Of a DNA stretch of 64,000 nt, positions 49,691-58,634 are shown in pieces. The notes beneath the pieces are model-generated. The model was not told the DNA's origin. It did no database searches and saw only the letters and a program-made list of their open reading frames with translations. The DNA is taken from contig NZ_LT996886.1 of assembly GCF_900343145.1 (NCBI RefSeq), forward strand, positions 1,860,001 to 1,924,000, given 5' to 3'. Both the position numbers and the translations under genes were made by a program. Origin of the DNA: Tessaracoccus timonensis. Its GTDB lineage: Bacteria; Actinomycetota; Actinomycetes; Propionibacteriales; Propionibacteriaceae. Positions within the stretch are counted from its first letter, which is position 1. Every line of letters begins with the position of its first letter.

Positions 49691-51919
49691 ATGTTCCGCA
49701 CCCCGATCTACCGCGAACTCGCGCGGAGCCTGCCCGACGTCGTCGGCGCCGCCACCGCGAAGAAGCTGGCCGCCATCGGGCTGCACACCCTCGACGACCT
49801 GCTGCGCCACGTGCCCCGTCGGTATATCCCGGGCACGCAGATGTCGTCGTTTGAGAGCCTTCGCGAGGGCGAGGACGTTGCCGTCATCGCCAAAGTGGTG
49901 CATTCCTCCGTCGTGTACGGGCGCAAGACGCGCGTCGTGGCCACCATCGCCGACGAGGCGGGGTGCCGGCTGGACGTCACGCTGTTCGTGCCCGGAGCCA
50001 AGGCGCAATTTCTCGCTGACTACTGGAAGAACCTCCTGCACCCGGGCGACCGAGGGCTGTTCGCCGGCAAGATAGGCGTATTCCGCGACCAGCTCCAGCT
50101 GAGTCACCCCGACTTCGTCATGCTCGACGGCGCGCGCATCACCGGCGGCAAAGACCGCAAGCGCTCCGCGAAACAACAAGCCGACGAAGACAACCGCCAA
50201 GCCATGGGGCGGATGGCGCAGCGCGCGACGATGGTGGGCATCTATCCGGCCACGTCGACGTTCCAAACCTGGATGGTGGCCGAGACCATCCAGATGCTCC
50301 TGCCCACCATCGACGGCGAAACGTTGCCGCAGTGGGTGCTCGAGGAGGCCGGCCAGCCGTCCTTTGTTGAGGCGCTGCGCAGCGTGCACGAGCCGGTCGA
50401 CATGGCCGAGGCGGAGCGAGGCATCGATCGGCTGCGATTCGACGAGGCCTTCGGGATTCAGCTGGCGATGGCCCACCGTCGCGCAACCATGGCGTCCGAG
50501 ACCGCCAAGCCCCGCACGCGCACCGTCGGTGGCCTCCTCGACGCACTCGACGAGCGCCTGCCCTTCGCGCTCACCGACGACCAACGCAGCGTGGGGGAGA
50601 CCATCTTTGACGAGCTGGCACGCCCCGCTCCCATGCATCGACTGCTGCAGGGCGAGGTGGGATCGGGCAAGACTCTCGTCGCGCTCAGAGCTATGTGTGC
50701 CGTGGTCGACGCCGGCGGCCAGGCCGTGCTCGTCGCGCCCACGGAGGTGCTTGCCAAGCAGCATTTCGGCTCCATCAAGGCCATGCTCGGAGAGCTCGGC
50801 GACGGGCGCACCCTGGCGCAACCGCGAGGCACGCATGTGACGCTGCTCACGGGCTCCATGTCGACGGCGGAGAAGCGCGAGGCGCTCAACCACATCGTCA
50901 CCGGCGAGGCGGGCATCGTCGTCGGCACGCACGCGTTGTTCTCCGACCCGGTGGCGTTCTTCGACCTCGGGCTCGTCGTCATCGACGAGCAGCACCGCTT
51001 CGGCGTCGAACAGCGCGCGGCCCTGAGTAAGAAAGCCGCCCAGAAGCCCCACACGCTCGTCATGACCGCCACCCCGATTCCACGCTCTATCGCCATGACG
51101 ATCTTCGGCGACCTCGCCGTCTCCGAGCTTCGCCAGCTCCCACGCGGCCGCGAGGAAGTGCAAACCGTGTTCGTGAACACGCTGCGGCACCCCAACTGGG
51201 TAGATCGCGCGTGGGAGCGCATCCGGGAAGAGGTTGCCGCCGGGCGGCAGGCCTTCGTCGTGTGCCCATCGATCACCCCGGAACAGACGTCCACCAAGGG
51301 CGACGATGAGCGCACACTCGCGTCGGTGACGGAGCTTGCCGCAGAGCTCGAATCCGGGCCGCTCGAAGGTTTGCGCATCGGCATGGTGCACGGCCAGCAG
51401 CCCACAGAGGAACGCGACGCGACCATGCGCGCGTTCTCAGCGGGTGAGGTGGACGTGATCGTGGCGACCACCGTCGTGGAGGTCGGCGTCGACGTGCCCA
51501 ACGCGTCGGTGATGGTGGTCCTCGACGCCGACCGCTTCGGCATCTCACAGCTGCACCAGCTCCGCGGGCGCATCGGACGAGGCTCCCACAAGGGGTTGTG
51601 CCTACTCATGGCGCCGCTGCGTGACGAGGACGAGCAAGCCCACACGCGCCTCGAGGCCGTCGAGGGGTCGCGCGACGGATTCCACCTCGCGGAGGTCGAC
51701 CTCGAGCTGCGGCGCGAGGGAGACGTGCTTGGTGTGGGACAGTCGGGCGGCTCGTCGCTGAAGATTTTGCGAATCGCCGACGTCGAACTCATCCAGCAGG
51801 CGAAGGCGCTGGCGGAGCAAGTGGTCGACGATCCCCGCGCCGCCGACGACCTCCTGCTGGCGGACCTGCTGGAGCAGGCCACGCAGGTGGCTGCGGGCGA
51901 GTGGTTGGAGAAGGGATGA
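49691..51919 (+). CDS. recG: ATP-dependent DNA helicase RecG
   Basis: 742 residues from the ATG at 49691. The N-terminal wedge/OB domain (~1-200) binds branched DNA. The superfamily 2 helicase motifs follow: GEVGSGKT near residue 320, DEQHRFG, TATPIPRS, and in the second lobe VATTVVEVGVDVPNA and QLHQLRGRIGRG. It remodels stalled forks and Holliday junctions. The start follows TAGGCT at leaderless distance. The stop overlaps the ATG of rsmD (ATGA). Confidence 0.95.
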   Translation: MFRTPIYRELARSLPDVVGAATAKKLAAIGLHTLDDLLRHVPRRYIPGTQMSSFESLREGEDVAVIAKVVHSSVVYGRKTRVVATIADEAGCRLDVTLFVPGAKAQFLADYWKNLLHPGDRGLFAGKIGVFRDQLQLSHPDFVMLDGARITGGKDRKRSAKQQADEDNRQAMGRMAQRATMVGIYPATSTFQTWMVAETIQMLLPTIDGETLPQWVLEEAGQPSFVEALRSVHEPVDMAEAERGIDRLRFDEAFGIQLAMAHRRATMASETAKPRTRTVGGLLDALDERLPFALTDDQRSVGETIFDELARPAPMHRLLQGEVGSGKTLVALRAMCAVVDAGGQAVLVAPTEVLAKQHFGSIKAMLGELGDGRTLAQPRGTHVTLLTGSMSTAEKREALNHIVTGEAGIVVGTHALFSDPVAFFDLGLVVIDEQHRFGVEQRAALSKKAAQKPHTLVMTATPIPRSIAMTIFGDLAVSELRQLPRGREEVQTVFVNTLRHPNWVDRAWERIREEVAAGRQAFVVCPSITPEQTSTKGDDERTLASVTELAAELESGPLEGLRIGMVHGQQPTEERDATMRAFSAGEVDVIVATTVVEVGVDVPNASVMVVLDADRFGISQLHQLRGRIGRGSHKGLCLLMAPLRDEDEQAHTRLEAVEGSRDGFHLAEVDLELRREGDVLGVGQSGGSSLKILRIADVELIQQAKALAEQVVDDPRAADDLLLADLLEQATQVAAGEWLEKG

Positions 51920-52494
51920 GCCGAATCATCGCGGGCAGCGCCAAGGGGCGCCGGCTCGCCACACCCAAGGGTGATCGCACCCGCCCCACCACCGACCGCG
52001 TTCGCGAAGCGCTCTTCTCCGCGCTGGCAAGCTGGTTTGGCACCGCCGATGAGCCCGCCGACGAACACCTCGCAGGGTTGGCGGTGCTCGATCTTTTCGG
52101 CGGGTCGGGGGCCATCGGGCTCGAGGCCGCCAGCAGGGGAGCGGGGCGGGTCACCGTCGTAGAGTCCGACGGCCCCACCGCGCGGTTGATTGGCTCCAAC
52201 GCGAGCGAGCTTGGGTTGCGCGCGAAGGTGGTCGAGGGCCGGCTGCCCGGGGCGCTCGCGACGCTGCCGCCAGGCTACGACCTCGTCTTCGCCGACCCGC
52301 CGTACCAGTTCGCCGACGCCGCGCTCAGCGAACTCCTCGAGGGCCTCGCCGCCGGCGGGTTCCTCCTACCGCGCGCGCTCGTCGTCGTGGAGCGAGCCAC
52401 CGCGAGCGGGGCGCCAGATTGGCCGGGTATCTTCACAGATCAGTGGGAGCGCCGGTACGGTGAGACGACACTATGGTTTGGGGCAACCGACTAA
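51916..52494 (+). CDS. rsmD: 16S rRNA (guanine(966)-N(2))-methyltransferase
   Basis: 192 residues. It begins MSRIIAGSAKGRRLATPKG, the RsmD signature that binds rRNA, then TRPTTDRVREALFS, the SAM motif LDLFGGSGAIGLEAASRG and the catalytic DPPY in FADPPYQF. It methylates G966 of 16S rRNA in the small subunit head. Its ATG overlaps the recG stop. coaD follows 17 bp downstream, the usual arrangement. Confidence 0.93.
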   Translation: MSRIIAGSAKGRRLATPKGDRTRPTTDRVREALFSALASWFGTADEPADEHLAGLAVLDLFGGSGAIGLEAASRGAGRVTVVESDGPTARLIGSNASELGLRAKVVEGRLPGALATLPPGYDLVFADPPYQFADAALSELLEGLAAGGFLLPRALVVVERATASGAPDWPGIFTDQWERRYGETTLWFGATD

Positions 52495-52511
52495 TGCCCC
52501 GGTGGAGGTAG

Positions 52512-52997
52512 ATGATGGCGAAAGTGGTGTACGCGGGCTCGTTCGACCCGATCACCCTGGGGCACGTCGACGTGGCCGAACGCGCCCAACGGCTGTTCGG
52601 GGAAGTCGTCGTGGCTGTGGGACGCAACTCGTCGAAAACCTACGTGTTCAACTACGAGGAACGCATCGAACTCGTGCAGGGTGCGCTGCAGCACCTCGAC
52701 GGCGTGCATGTCGAGCCCCTGAGCGGACTGCTGGTGGATTTCGCGCGGCAGCATGACGCCGTCGCGATTGTGAAGGGGCTCCGATTCGGCGCTGATTTCG
52801 ACTTCGAGCTGCAGCAAGCGCACATGAACCATTCGCTGACCGGCATCGAGACGGTGCTGCTGCCCGCGTCGAAGGAGTACGTCACGCTCTCCTCCACTAT
52901 CCTGCGTGAGGTGTTCCGGCTGGGCGGCGATGTGTCGAGCTACGTACCGACGAACGTCGCCGCCGCGATCCAGGACAAGCAGGCGGCGCTGGGCTGA
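52512..52997 (+). CDS. coaD: Phosphopantetheine adenylyltransferase
   Basis: 161 residues; the ATG at 52515 is an alternative start, both after GGAGGTAG. Nucleotidyl-transfer motif GSFDPITLGHVDV near the N-terminus and the second signature SSTILRE near residue 128; KGLRFGADFDFE binds the substrate. It makes dephospho-CoA, the penultimate step of CoA synthesis. A 25 bp-arm hairpin begins 10 nt after the stop and separates it from a convergent gene. Confidence 0.95.
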   Translation: MMAKVVYAGSFDPITLGHVDVAERAQRLFGEVVVAVGRNSSKTYVFNYEERIELVQGALQHLDGVHVEPLSGLLVDFARQHDAVAIVKGLRFGADFDFELQQAHMNHSLTGIETVLLPASKEYVTLSSTILREVFRLGGDVSSYVPTNVAAAIQDKQAALG

Positions 52998-53006
52998 TGC
53001 CCCAAA

Positions 53007-53088
53007 AAACTTCAAAATCCGTACGCAGATTCACCTAACCCCCCGATTTCGGCATGTTGAGTCAATCTGCGTACGGATTATGAAGTTT
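53007..53088. repeat. Long two-tier hairpin, family 2 copy E
   Basis: 25 nt arms 53007-53031 (AAACTTCAAAATCCGTACGC...) and 53064-53088 pair with one mismatch around 32 nt that include CCGA-TT-TCGG. The same arm occurs at 57362-57443. It lies between the convergent coaD and the membrane-protein gene. Confidence 0.85.
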
Positions 53089-53119
53089 CACCGCCCGTGC
53101 CTCGTACGAGACGGCTCGG

Positions 53120-53830
53120 TCAGCTGGCGTTTGCGGCCCGCAGCAGCGAGATTTTCTGCCAGATTTTGCGGCTCATGCCCGTCGTGAGTTCCTCGATGCC
53201 CTCCACCGTGGCGAGCACGGTGTCATCGTCGCAGTGTTCGGCGAAGAGCGCCGCCGCCTTACCGACAAGTGACAGCAGCTCCGAGCAGTAGTCAAGGTAG
53301 GCCCACAGCTCGTGCATGTCCATGCCGATGTCGAGGCTGTGCTCGGTGCGCTGGTAGCCAGTGGCGAGCCGCTCCGGATCCTTCGAGAGCTGATGCATGT
53401 CGATGATGTGCGCCAGCGAGCGAAGCTTGTGGAGCGACTTCAGGTAGTGGTGGCGCTGCAGGCGATTGGGAACGTGCCACAGGAAGAAGATCGCGACGGC
53501 CGCGAAGATCACGTCGTTCACCATCGACTCGACGATGGACGCCCACTCCCACGCGCGGGGCTCATCGGGGGTGCCGCCGCTGCCCGTCAGCAGCATCGCG
53601 AACGCGACGACGAGGGTTAGCACCAGGATCGCGATGAGCACCCGGCTCACCACCTGCACCACGCCATGCCAGCGCGACCTCGGGCGGATGAGGAGCTCGT
53701 CGATGGTGCTGCTGACCTCCGTCGCAACCTTGGGTAGGTTCCGGGTGGGGAACCGGGCTTCGATGCGACGCTGGAGGCGGTCGACGGTATCGCGCACCGC
53801 TGCGGCATCCAGACGCGTGTACTGCGGCAT
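53120..53830 (-). CDS. Membrane protein of unknown function
   Basis: 236 residues. A helical N-terminus (~1-60) precedes two membrane helices (~62-84, VVSRVLIAILVLTLVVAFAML, and ~100-120, VNDVIFAAVAIFFLWHVP). A C-terminal helical domain of ~110 residues (RHHYLKSLHKLRSLAHIIDMHQLSKDPE, HELWAYLDYCSELLSLV) would lie in the cytosol. I recognise a conserved bacterial pattern but no named family. The ATG at 53830 is 6 nt after TAGGCT on the minus strand. Divergent from the asparaginase gene. Confidence 0.75.
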   Translation of the reverse strand: MPQYTRLDAAAVRDTVDRLQRRIEARFPTRNLPKVATEVSSTIDELLIRPRSRWHGVVQVVSRVLIAILVLTLVVAFAMLLTGSGGTPDEPRAWEWASIVESMVNDVIFAAVAIFFLWHVPNRLQRHHYLKSLHKLRSLAHIIDMHQLSKDPERLATGYQRTEHSLDIGMDMHELWAYLDYCSELLSLVGKAAALFAEHCDDDTVLATVEGIEELTTGMSRKIWQKISLLRAANAS

Positions 53831-53865
53831 GGCGGAAGCCTACCCGTCCACGTAGCTCAAGGCCC

Positions 53866-53871
53866 TAGTCT
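53866..53871 (+). promoter_or_regulatory. -10 hexamer of asparaginase gene
   Basis: TAGTCT ends 6 nt before the ATG at 53878; the intervening GGAGGC could in principle also serve as a ribosome binding site. TAGGCT on the other strand (53837-53842) serves the divergent gene. Confidence 0.5.
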
Positions 53872-53877
53872 GGAGGC

Positions 53878-54798
53878 ATGCAAGACGTTCAAGCCGCCAT
53901 CGCCCACCGCGGATGGGTGGCAGAATCCCACCACCGCGTCCGCGTCGTCGTGACGAATCCCGACGGGGGAGCCCGGCTCTCACTTGGAGACACCGCGCCT
54001 GCGACGCTGCCACGCTCAGCGCTGAAACCGTTCCAGGTGATCGCGATGCTGCGCAACGGTCTCGACCTCGACGGCGAACTGCTCGCGCTGGCTGGCGCGT
54101 CGCATTGGGGCGAGCAGTTCCATCGCGACGGTGCCCGCGCCATCTTGGCGGGGGCCGGGCTGAGTGAAGCCGACCTCGGCAACACCGCAGATTTCCCCCT
54201 CGACGAGGCATCCAGGATCGCGTGGATCCGTGACGGGCACGACAAGGAGCCGCTCGCGCACAACTGTTCGGGCAAGCACGCCGCGATGCTGCGCACCTGC
54301 GTGCGTGCCGGCTGGCCCACCGACGGCTACCGCGACCCTGCGCATCCGCTGCAGCAAGCCATCCGCGCCACGATCGACGAGTACTGCGGCGTCATCGGGG
54401 AGCCCGTCGTCGACGGATGCACCGCCCCCGCCTTCGCGTGCACGCTCGACGATCTGGCTCGGGGGTTTGGCGCTTGGGCACTCGCCGAGGGTGAGGCGGA
54501 GCGTCGGATCTATCGCGCCTATCACGAGCACCCCGCCTACATGTCCGGCTCCGACGACCGCACCGTCGTGTTCGTCAAGCAGATTGAGGGGCTTGTGATG
54601 AAGCTGGGGGCGGAAGGCATCCTCGCCGCCGCGCTACCCGACGGCACTGGTATCGCGGTGAAGATGTCCGACGGGATGGGGCGCGGGCGCTTCGAGGTGA
54701 TGGCAGCGGTGCTTGGAGCGTTGGGTCATCCGATTGAGGGGCTCAAAGCCGAAGTGGAGATCGCTCCCGAGCTCAGCGATGCCCTGCAAGGGCTGTGA
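53878..54798 (+). CDS. Asparaginase II family protein
   Basis: 306 residues. Family segments: AHRGWVAESHHRVRVVV, LPRSALKPFQVIAML, LALAGASHWGEQFH, HNCSGKHAAMLRTC and DGCTAPAFACTL. It belongs to the Rhizobium etli AnsA-like family, unrelated to E. coli asparaginases, and converts asparagine to aspartate and ammonia. Cytosolic. It is monocistronic, with short gaps on both sides. Confidence 0.9.
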   Translation: MQDVQAAIAHRGWVAESHHRVRVVVTNPDGGARLSLGDTAPATLPRSALKPFQVIAMLRNGLDLDGELLALAGASHWGEQFHRDGARAILAGAGLSEADLGNTADFPLDEASRIAWIRDGHDKEPLAHNCSGKHAAMLRTCVRAGWPTDGYRDPAHPLQQAIRATIDEYCGVIGEPVVDGCTAPAFACTLDDLARGFGAWALAEGEAERRIYRAYHEHPAYMSGSDDRTVVFVKQIEGLVMKLGAEGILAAALPDGTGIAVKMSDGMGRGRFEVMAAVLGALGHPIEGLKAEVEIAPELSDALQGL

Positions 54799-54907
54799 CA
54801 AGTGCCTGCGTGGCGCGTGGAGGTATTTGGAGATTTGAGCGCCGACGAGTAGAGTTGGCCGTCGGTCAACCACGAGGTCATGCTCGGTCAGGAGCTGGGA
54901 AACCATC

Positions 54908-55453
54908 ATGAAGTCCGGTCATCACCATAGCGATCGCCGCTCGCCGTTCGTCTTCGACGTGCACGAGTTCGGCCACCGCGCGGGAATGATGAAAGAACTG
55001 CATGTGGTGCTTCCCGCCCCCGCAGAGCTTGGCACCGAGGTGATCGGAGTGCCGGAAGGCTCCGACATCCACCTGGATCTCAGGATGGAAGCGGTGGTGG
55101 AAGGCGTCTTGGCGACGGGAACAGTCGACGTTGTGCTCAACGGCGTATGCTCCCGATGCCTGAAGGAGTTGGACGACGATGCGTCATTCAACTTCCAGGA
55201 GCTGTTCTACTACCCCGGCCGTGAGGTCGAGGAGGACGAGCTGCTCATCGTCGATGAGACGGTGGACATCGAGGAACCGCTCCGAGGCGCTGTGGTGCTC
55301 GAACTTCCGTTCACGCCCTTGTGCGACGAGGATTGTCTCGGTTTGTGCCCCGAATGTGGGCTCGACCTGAACGATGATCCGGATCACTCACACGGCGAAC
55401 AGGTGGATTCCCGTTGGGAGAAGCTCGCCGGGCTGTTCGGAGACAACGACTAA
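54908..55453 (+). CDS. YceD / DUF177 family protein
   Basis: 181 residues. Two cysteine sets, CSRCLKEL and CDEDCLGLCPECGLDLN, are the DUF177 signature and probably bind zinc. Bacterial YceD is coded next to rpmF and linked to 23S rRNA maturation; the same order (DUF177, rpmF, rnc, mutM) is seen here. TAGAGT near 54853 is a possible -10. Confidence 0.9.
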   Translation: MKSGHHHSDRRSPFVFDVHEFGHRAGMMKELHVVLPAPAELGTEVIGVPEGSDIHLDLRMEAVVEGVLATGTVDVVLNGVCSRCLKELDDDASFNFQELFYYPGREVEEDELLIVDETVDIEEPLRGAVVLELPFTPLCDEDCLGLCPECGLDLNDDPDHSHGEQVDSRWEKLAGLFGDND

Positions 55454-55477
55454 GACATTGGATTTCAAGGAGTAGAC

Positions 55478-55669
55478 ATGGCCGTTCCGAAGCGGAAGAT
55501 GTCGCGCAGCAACACCCGTTCGCGTCGTGCGCAGTGGAAGACCTCCGTCGTCCCCACCGTCGTGTGCGTGAACCCCGCTTGCCGTGAGCCGCACCTGCAG
55601 CACACCGCTTGCCCCTCCTGCGGCCAGTACGGCCCGCGCGGTCAGCGTCGCCAGGTCACCGAGGCCTGA
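55478..55669 (+). CDS. rpmF: 50S ribosomal protein L32
   Basis: 63 residues starting MAVPKRKMSRSNTRSRRAQWK, the L32 signature. The zinc site has one widened pair, CVNPAC, and a normal CPSC. It has a strong ribosome binding site (AAGGAG). The stop overlaps a CTG that appears to start rnc. Confidence 0.96.
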   Translation: MAVPKRKMSRSNTRSRRAQWKTSVVPTVVCVNPACREPHLQHTACPSCGQYGPRGQRRQVTEA

Positions 55670-56343
55670 GCAAGCTACTGCAACTCTTTCAAGAGCTGGA
55701 CGTCGAGGTCGACGCCCAGCTTTTTGAGCTGTCGTTAACACACCGCAGTTTCGCGTACGAGGCGGGCGGCATACCCAGTAACGAGCGACTGGAGTTCCTG
55801 GGCGACGCGGTGCTCGAGATCGTGGTGACCGACCACATCTACCGCCAATACCCCGGGCTGGCCGAGGGGGAGCTGGCGAAGCTGCGCTCGTCGGTGGTGT
55901 CCGCCGTCGCGCTGGCCGGGGTGGCGCGCAGCCTCGAGATCGGCCCGCTGATCAAGCTCGGTAAGGGCGAGATCTCGACGGGCGGCCACGACAAGAAATC
56001 CATCCTGGCCGACACCACCGAGGCCATCATCGGTTGTATCTATCTCTCACAAGGCATGGAGGCCGCGTCGCGGTTCATCCACCACGTGATCGACCCCCTC
56101 ATCATCGAGGTGGTGGAAGCGGGGGAGTACACCGACTTCAAAACCGTCATCCAGGAACGCTGCGCGCACCATGGCTGGAGCCTCACCTATGAGGTGGAAG
56201 GCTCTGGGCCCGATCACGACCGCCATTACGTGGCCACCGTGTTGATCGACGGCGTCGCGCGCGGCCGCGGTGCTGGAACCAACAAGCGCCGCGCCGAGCA
56301 GCTCGCGGCGAAGGAAGCCGTCGCTGCGCTGGGCAATGCCTGA
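55666..56343 (+). CDS. rnc: Ribonuclease III, probable CTG start
   Basis: 225 residues if translation starts at the CTG at 55666, whose last two bases begin the rpmF stop (CTGA). The catalytic signature [18 protein letters not shown] and the second metal-binding segment [13 protein letters not shown] form the nuclease domain. A dsRNA-binding domain follows (~150-222, [15 protein letters not shown]). No ATG or GTG lies between 55609 (a TTG inside rpmF) and the conserved core, and [15 protein letters not shown] aligns with other RNase III N-termini. It cleaves rRNA precursors and duplex RNA. It overlaps mutM by 8 nt. Confidence 0.92.
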   Translation: MSKLLQLFQELDVEVDAQLFELSLTHRSFAYEAGGIPSNERLEFLGDAVLEIVVTDHIYRQYPGLAEGELAKLRSSVVSAVALAGVARSLEIGPLIKLGKGEISTGGHDKKSILADTTEAIIGCIYLSQGMEAASRFIHHVIDPLIIEVVEAGEYTDFKTVIQERCAHHGWSLTYEVEGSGPDHDRHYVATVLIDGVARGRGAGTNKRRAEQLAAKEAVAALGNA

Positions 56344-57163
56344 GCTCCCGGAAGTGGAGGTGGTTCGACGAGGACTCGAGAGCCACCTTGTCGGACGCCG
56401 CATCCTCGACGTCGACGTCCTTCACCCGCGCCCGGTGCGCAACAACCCCGGCGGCGCTGACGTCTTCGTCGCAATGCTGCGGGGCAGTATCGTCGACGGT
56501 GCTCGTCGGCGGGGTAAATATCTATGGCTCACGCTCGGGCCGGACGCAATGCTGTGCCACCTGGGGATGAGCGGCCAGTTCCGCGTTGCTGATCCAGCGG
56601 ACGCGTTGGCGCGTCACACGCGCGTCGTGTTGCATCTCGACGACGGGCAGCAGCTGCGATTCGTCGATCAGCGCATGTTCGGCGGGCTCGAGCTGCGTCC
56701 GGGGCTGGCGGATGACCCCGTTCCGCACATCGCACCCGACCCCTTCTCGTCGGACTTTCGCATCCACGACGTGGCCCGGCGTTTGCGCGCGAAGCGTTCG
56801 ACGGTGAAACGCGCGTTGCTGGACCAAGGCCTGGTATCTGGGATTGGCAACATTTACGCCGACGAGGCCCTGTGGCGGGCGAAGCTCCACTACGAGACTC
56901 CGACGGGGAACCTCGGCCCCCGGCAGGCCACGGGCCTGCTGCGGCACGCCACCGACGTGATGCGCGAGGCGCTCGCCGCCGGCGGAACCTCGTTCGACTC
57001 GCTGTATGTGCACGTCAACGGTGAGTCGGGCTACTTCGAGCGATCTCTGGACGCGTACGGCCGCGAGGGTCTGCCGTGCAAGCGCTGCGGGACGCCAATG
57101 CGCCGCAGCGCGTTCATGAATCGATCCAGCTTCTGGTGCCCCAAATGCCAGCGTCTGCGGTGA
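56336..57163 (+). CDS. mutM: Formamidopyrimidine-DNA glycosylase
   Basis: 275 residues starting [15 protein letters not shown], with nucleophile P2 and E3. The middle has LGMSGQFRV, the helix-two-turn-helix [12 protein letters not shown] and the C-terminal zinc finger CKRC...CPKC with the family motif around [11 protein letters not shown]. It removes 8-oxoguanine and formamidopyrimidines. It starts inside the rnc end and closes the DUF177-rpmF-rnc-mutM operon. smc, which commonly follows, is 3.1 kb away behind an accessory insert. Confidence 0.95.
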   Translation: MPELPEVEVVRRGLESHLVGRRILDVDVLHPRPVRNNPGGADVFVAMLRGSIVDGARRRGKYLWLTLGPDAMLCHLGMSGQFRVADPADALARHTRVVLHLDDGQQLRFVDQRMFGGLELRPGLADDPVPHIAPDPFSSDFRIHDVARRLRAKRSTVKRALLDQGLVSGIGNIYADEALWRAKLHYETPTGNLGPRQATGLLRHATDVMREALAAGGTSFDSLYVHVNGESGYFERSLDAYGREGLPCKRCGTPMRRSAFMNRSSFWCPKCQRLR

Positions 57164-57205
57164 TCGCCCTGCCTGATCATCGAGTAGGTCCGCCCCCCCG
57201 CCCCG

Positions 57206-57350
57206 ATCGTCGAGTAGCAGCGAAGCTGCGCATTGAGACGCAGGGCATGGTTTCGATACGCGCCCTACGGGCGCTACTCAACCACCGGGCTGCGCAGGCG
57301 CATCGTCCCACCCCGGTCATCGAGTAGCGCCGAAGGCGCGTATCGAGATG
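57206..57350. repeat. REP-like palindromes after mutM
   Basis: Three palindromes of the TCGAGTAGC...GCG(T/C)AT(C/T)GAGA or GGTTTCGATACGC...GCTACTCAACC type lie at 57206-57242, 57249-57283 and 57318-57350. They belong to the same element type as 23668-23913 and 59144-59179, with variable hairpin centres. Confidence 0.8.
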
Positions 57351-57361
57351 CGCCGAGTAGA

Positions 57362-57443
57362 AAACTTCAATATCCGTACGCAGATTCGCTTAACCCCCAA
57401 AAATCGGAGGGTTGGGTCTATCTGCGTACGGATTATGAAGTTT
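57362..57443. repeat. Long two-tier hairpin, family 2 copy F
   Basis: 24 nt arms 57362-57385 and 57420-57443 pair with two mismatches. Arms and the TTAACCCCC start of the centre match copy E at 53007-53088. The following 453 bp up to the cupin regulator (57444-57896) contain no gene I can support; frames there lack homology, a ribosome binding site or a -10 box. Confidence 0.85.
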
Positions 57444-57896
57444 CGTGCCAGATTCTGTTGCGCCCGCTATGCGGGATGCTCAACCATCCGAGATGTGTGG
57501 GCTGCCGCTATCCGCCTCCCGGCGGTCGGTACAGTTCCTGCGCCACGGGAGATTCCATTTTGATGGCCGTCACGGCACCCTCGCAATCGAGGGGCTTACC
57601 GGAGACTTCGTCTAGGGCTGGGGATGCGGCGAAAGTCGTCTTCGAACGAGCCGCGCAGGGGGGAAGCCCACGCATCGCGACGAGCCACGGCAGTACCGCT
57701 TCGTGCCGCGTCGCAGGCTCCGGCGCCGACGCCGACTCGCGTGGATCGGTACGTTCTCCGTCGTCGTCTTCTGCACGGGCAGCTCAACCGAGAGCAGGCG
57801 CATCTTCTCGTGATGAACGGGTACCCGTCAGCACCGACGGCGATGTGCCCAGAAGTGATCACATCTGCTTGCCGAAAGGGGGGTATCTGCCTTCGG

Positions 57897-58541
57897 TCAG
57901 GTTCCGGGCGGCGATGCGGACGCTGGTGGTTCTGTGAGGTGGCTTTGGTTGCTGAGAGCGGCCTGGTTCATGGAGGTCCGTAGATGGATTCGTTCTCCTT
58001 GGCTGCTGAACATGGTCAACAATTCCACTGGCCGCTTGCCAGCGGGGCCGAACCAATGGGGGACTGCCGTGTCGAATTCAGCGGCCTCACCAGGTTTGAG
58101 CGTGAGATCCTGTTCCCCGAGGAGTAGCCGGAGGCTGCCGCTGAGTACGTAGATCCATTCGTAGCCGTCGTGACTACGCAAGGTTCGTGGGCCGTCGAGG
58201 GGTGGTATAGACACCTTGTATGCCTGTGGGTCGTGCGGCTGGTGGGAGAGCCGGACGAAGGTCCGACCTGCCGACTGCTCTGGCGCATTGCGAACGCGTG
58301 GGTCGACGACGCGGGGCGGGGCGATCAGCTCATCGAGGCTTACGCCGAGCGCGGCAGCGATGGGTAAGAGCAGCTCCAAGCTGGGTTTACGTTGGCCATG
58401 CTCCAGCCGCGAGAGCGTGCTCGTCGAGATACCCGTGAGCGACGAGAGCTCGGACAACGGCATGCTTTTGCGTTCTCGCATTCGACGCAGCCTCGAAGGG
58501 ATCAGATCGAGCGCGGCGGCGATCGCAGGAATGGATTCCAT
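57897..58541 (-). CDS. XRE-family regulator with C-terminal cupin
   Basis: 214 residues. The helix-turn-helix occupies ~15-72 (RLRRMRERKSMPLSELSSLTGISTSTLSRLEHGQ). A cupin sensor follows (~110-190: DGYEWIYVLSGSLRLLLGEQDLTLKPGEAAEFD, then HWFGPAGKRPVELL). It is divergent from the DUF2938 membrane-protein gene 93 bp away, a pairing seen elsewhere, so it probably represses that gene in response to a small ligand. It lies within the accessory insert between mutM and smc. Confidence 0.88.
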   Translation of the reverse strand: MESIPAIAAALDLIPSRLRRMRERKSMPLSELSSLTGISTSTLSRLEHGQRKPSLELLLPIAAALGVSLDELIAPPRVVDPRVRNAPEQSAGRTFVRLSHQPHDPQAYKVSIPPLDGPRTLRSHDGYEWIYVLSGSLRLLLGEQDLTLKPGEAAEFDTAVPHWFGPAGKRPVELLTMFSSQGERIHLRTSMNQAALSNQSHLTEPPASASPPGT

Positions 58542-58634
58542 GCCTCCAGCCTAAATAGGCATCCCGGTTTCGGCAATGATTGTTGCTGTTGATGTTGACT
58601 TTGGTGATCATCGTGGAAACTGAAGGAGGTCGAA

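Noticed and set aside
57611-57803. Reverse-strand frames of 60-90 codons opposite the unassigned stretch
   Set aside because: Arg-rich, no start signal, no recognisable motif.
57444-57896. Possible short genes in the gap before the cupin regulator, including a 119-codon frame from 57624
   Set aside because: No family, ribosome binding site or -10 box could be seen on either strand; overlapping frames of similar length exist on both strands as expected for G+C-rich DNA.
57233-57937. A 234-codon open frame after mutM
   Set aside because: It runs through REP-like palindromes and the long hairpin, its composition is Arg/Ser-rich without any motif, and no start signal precedes it.
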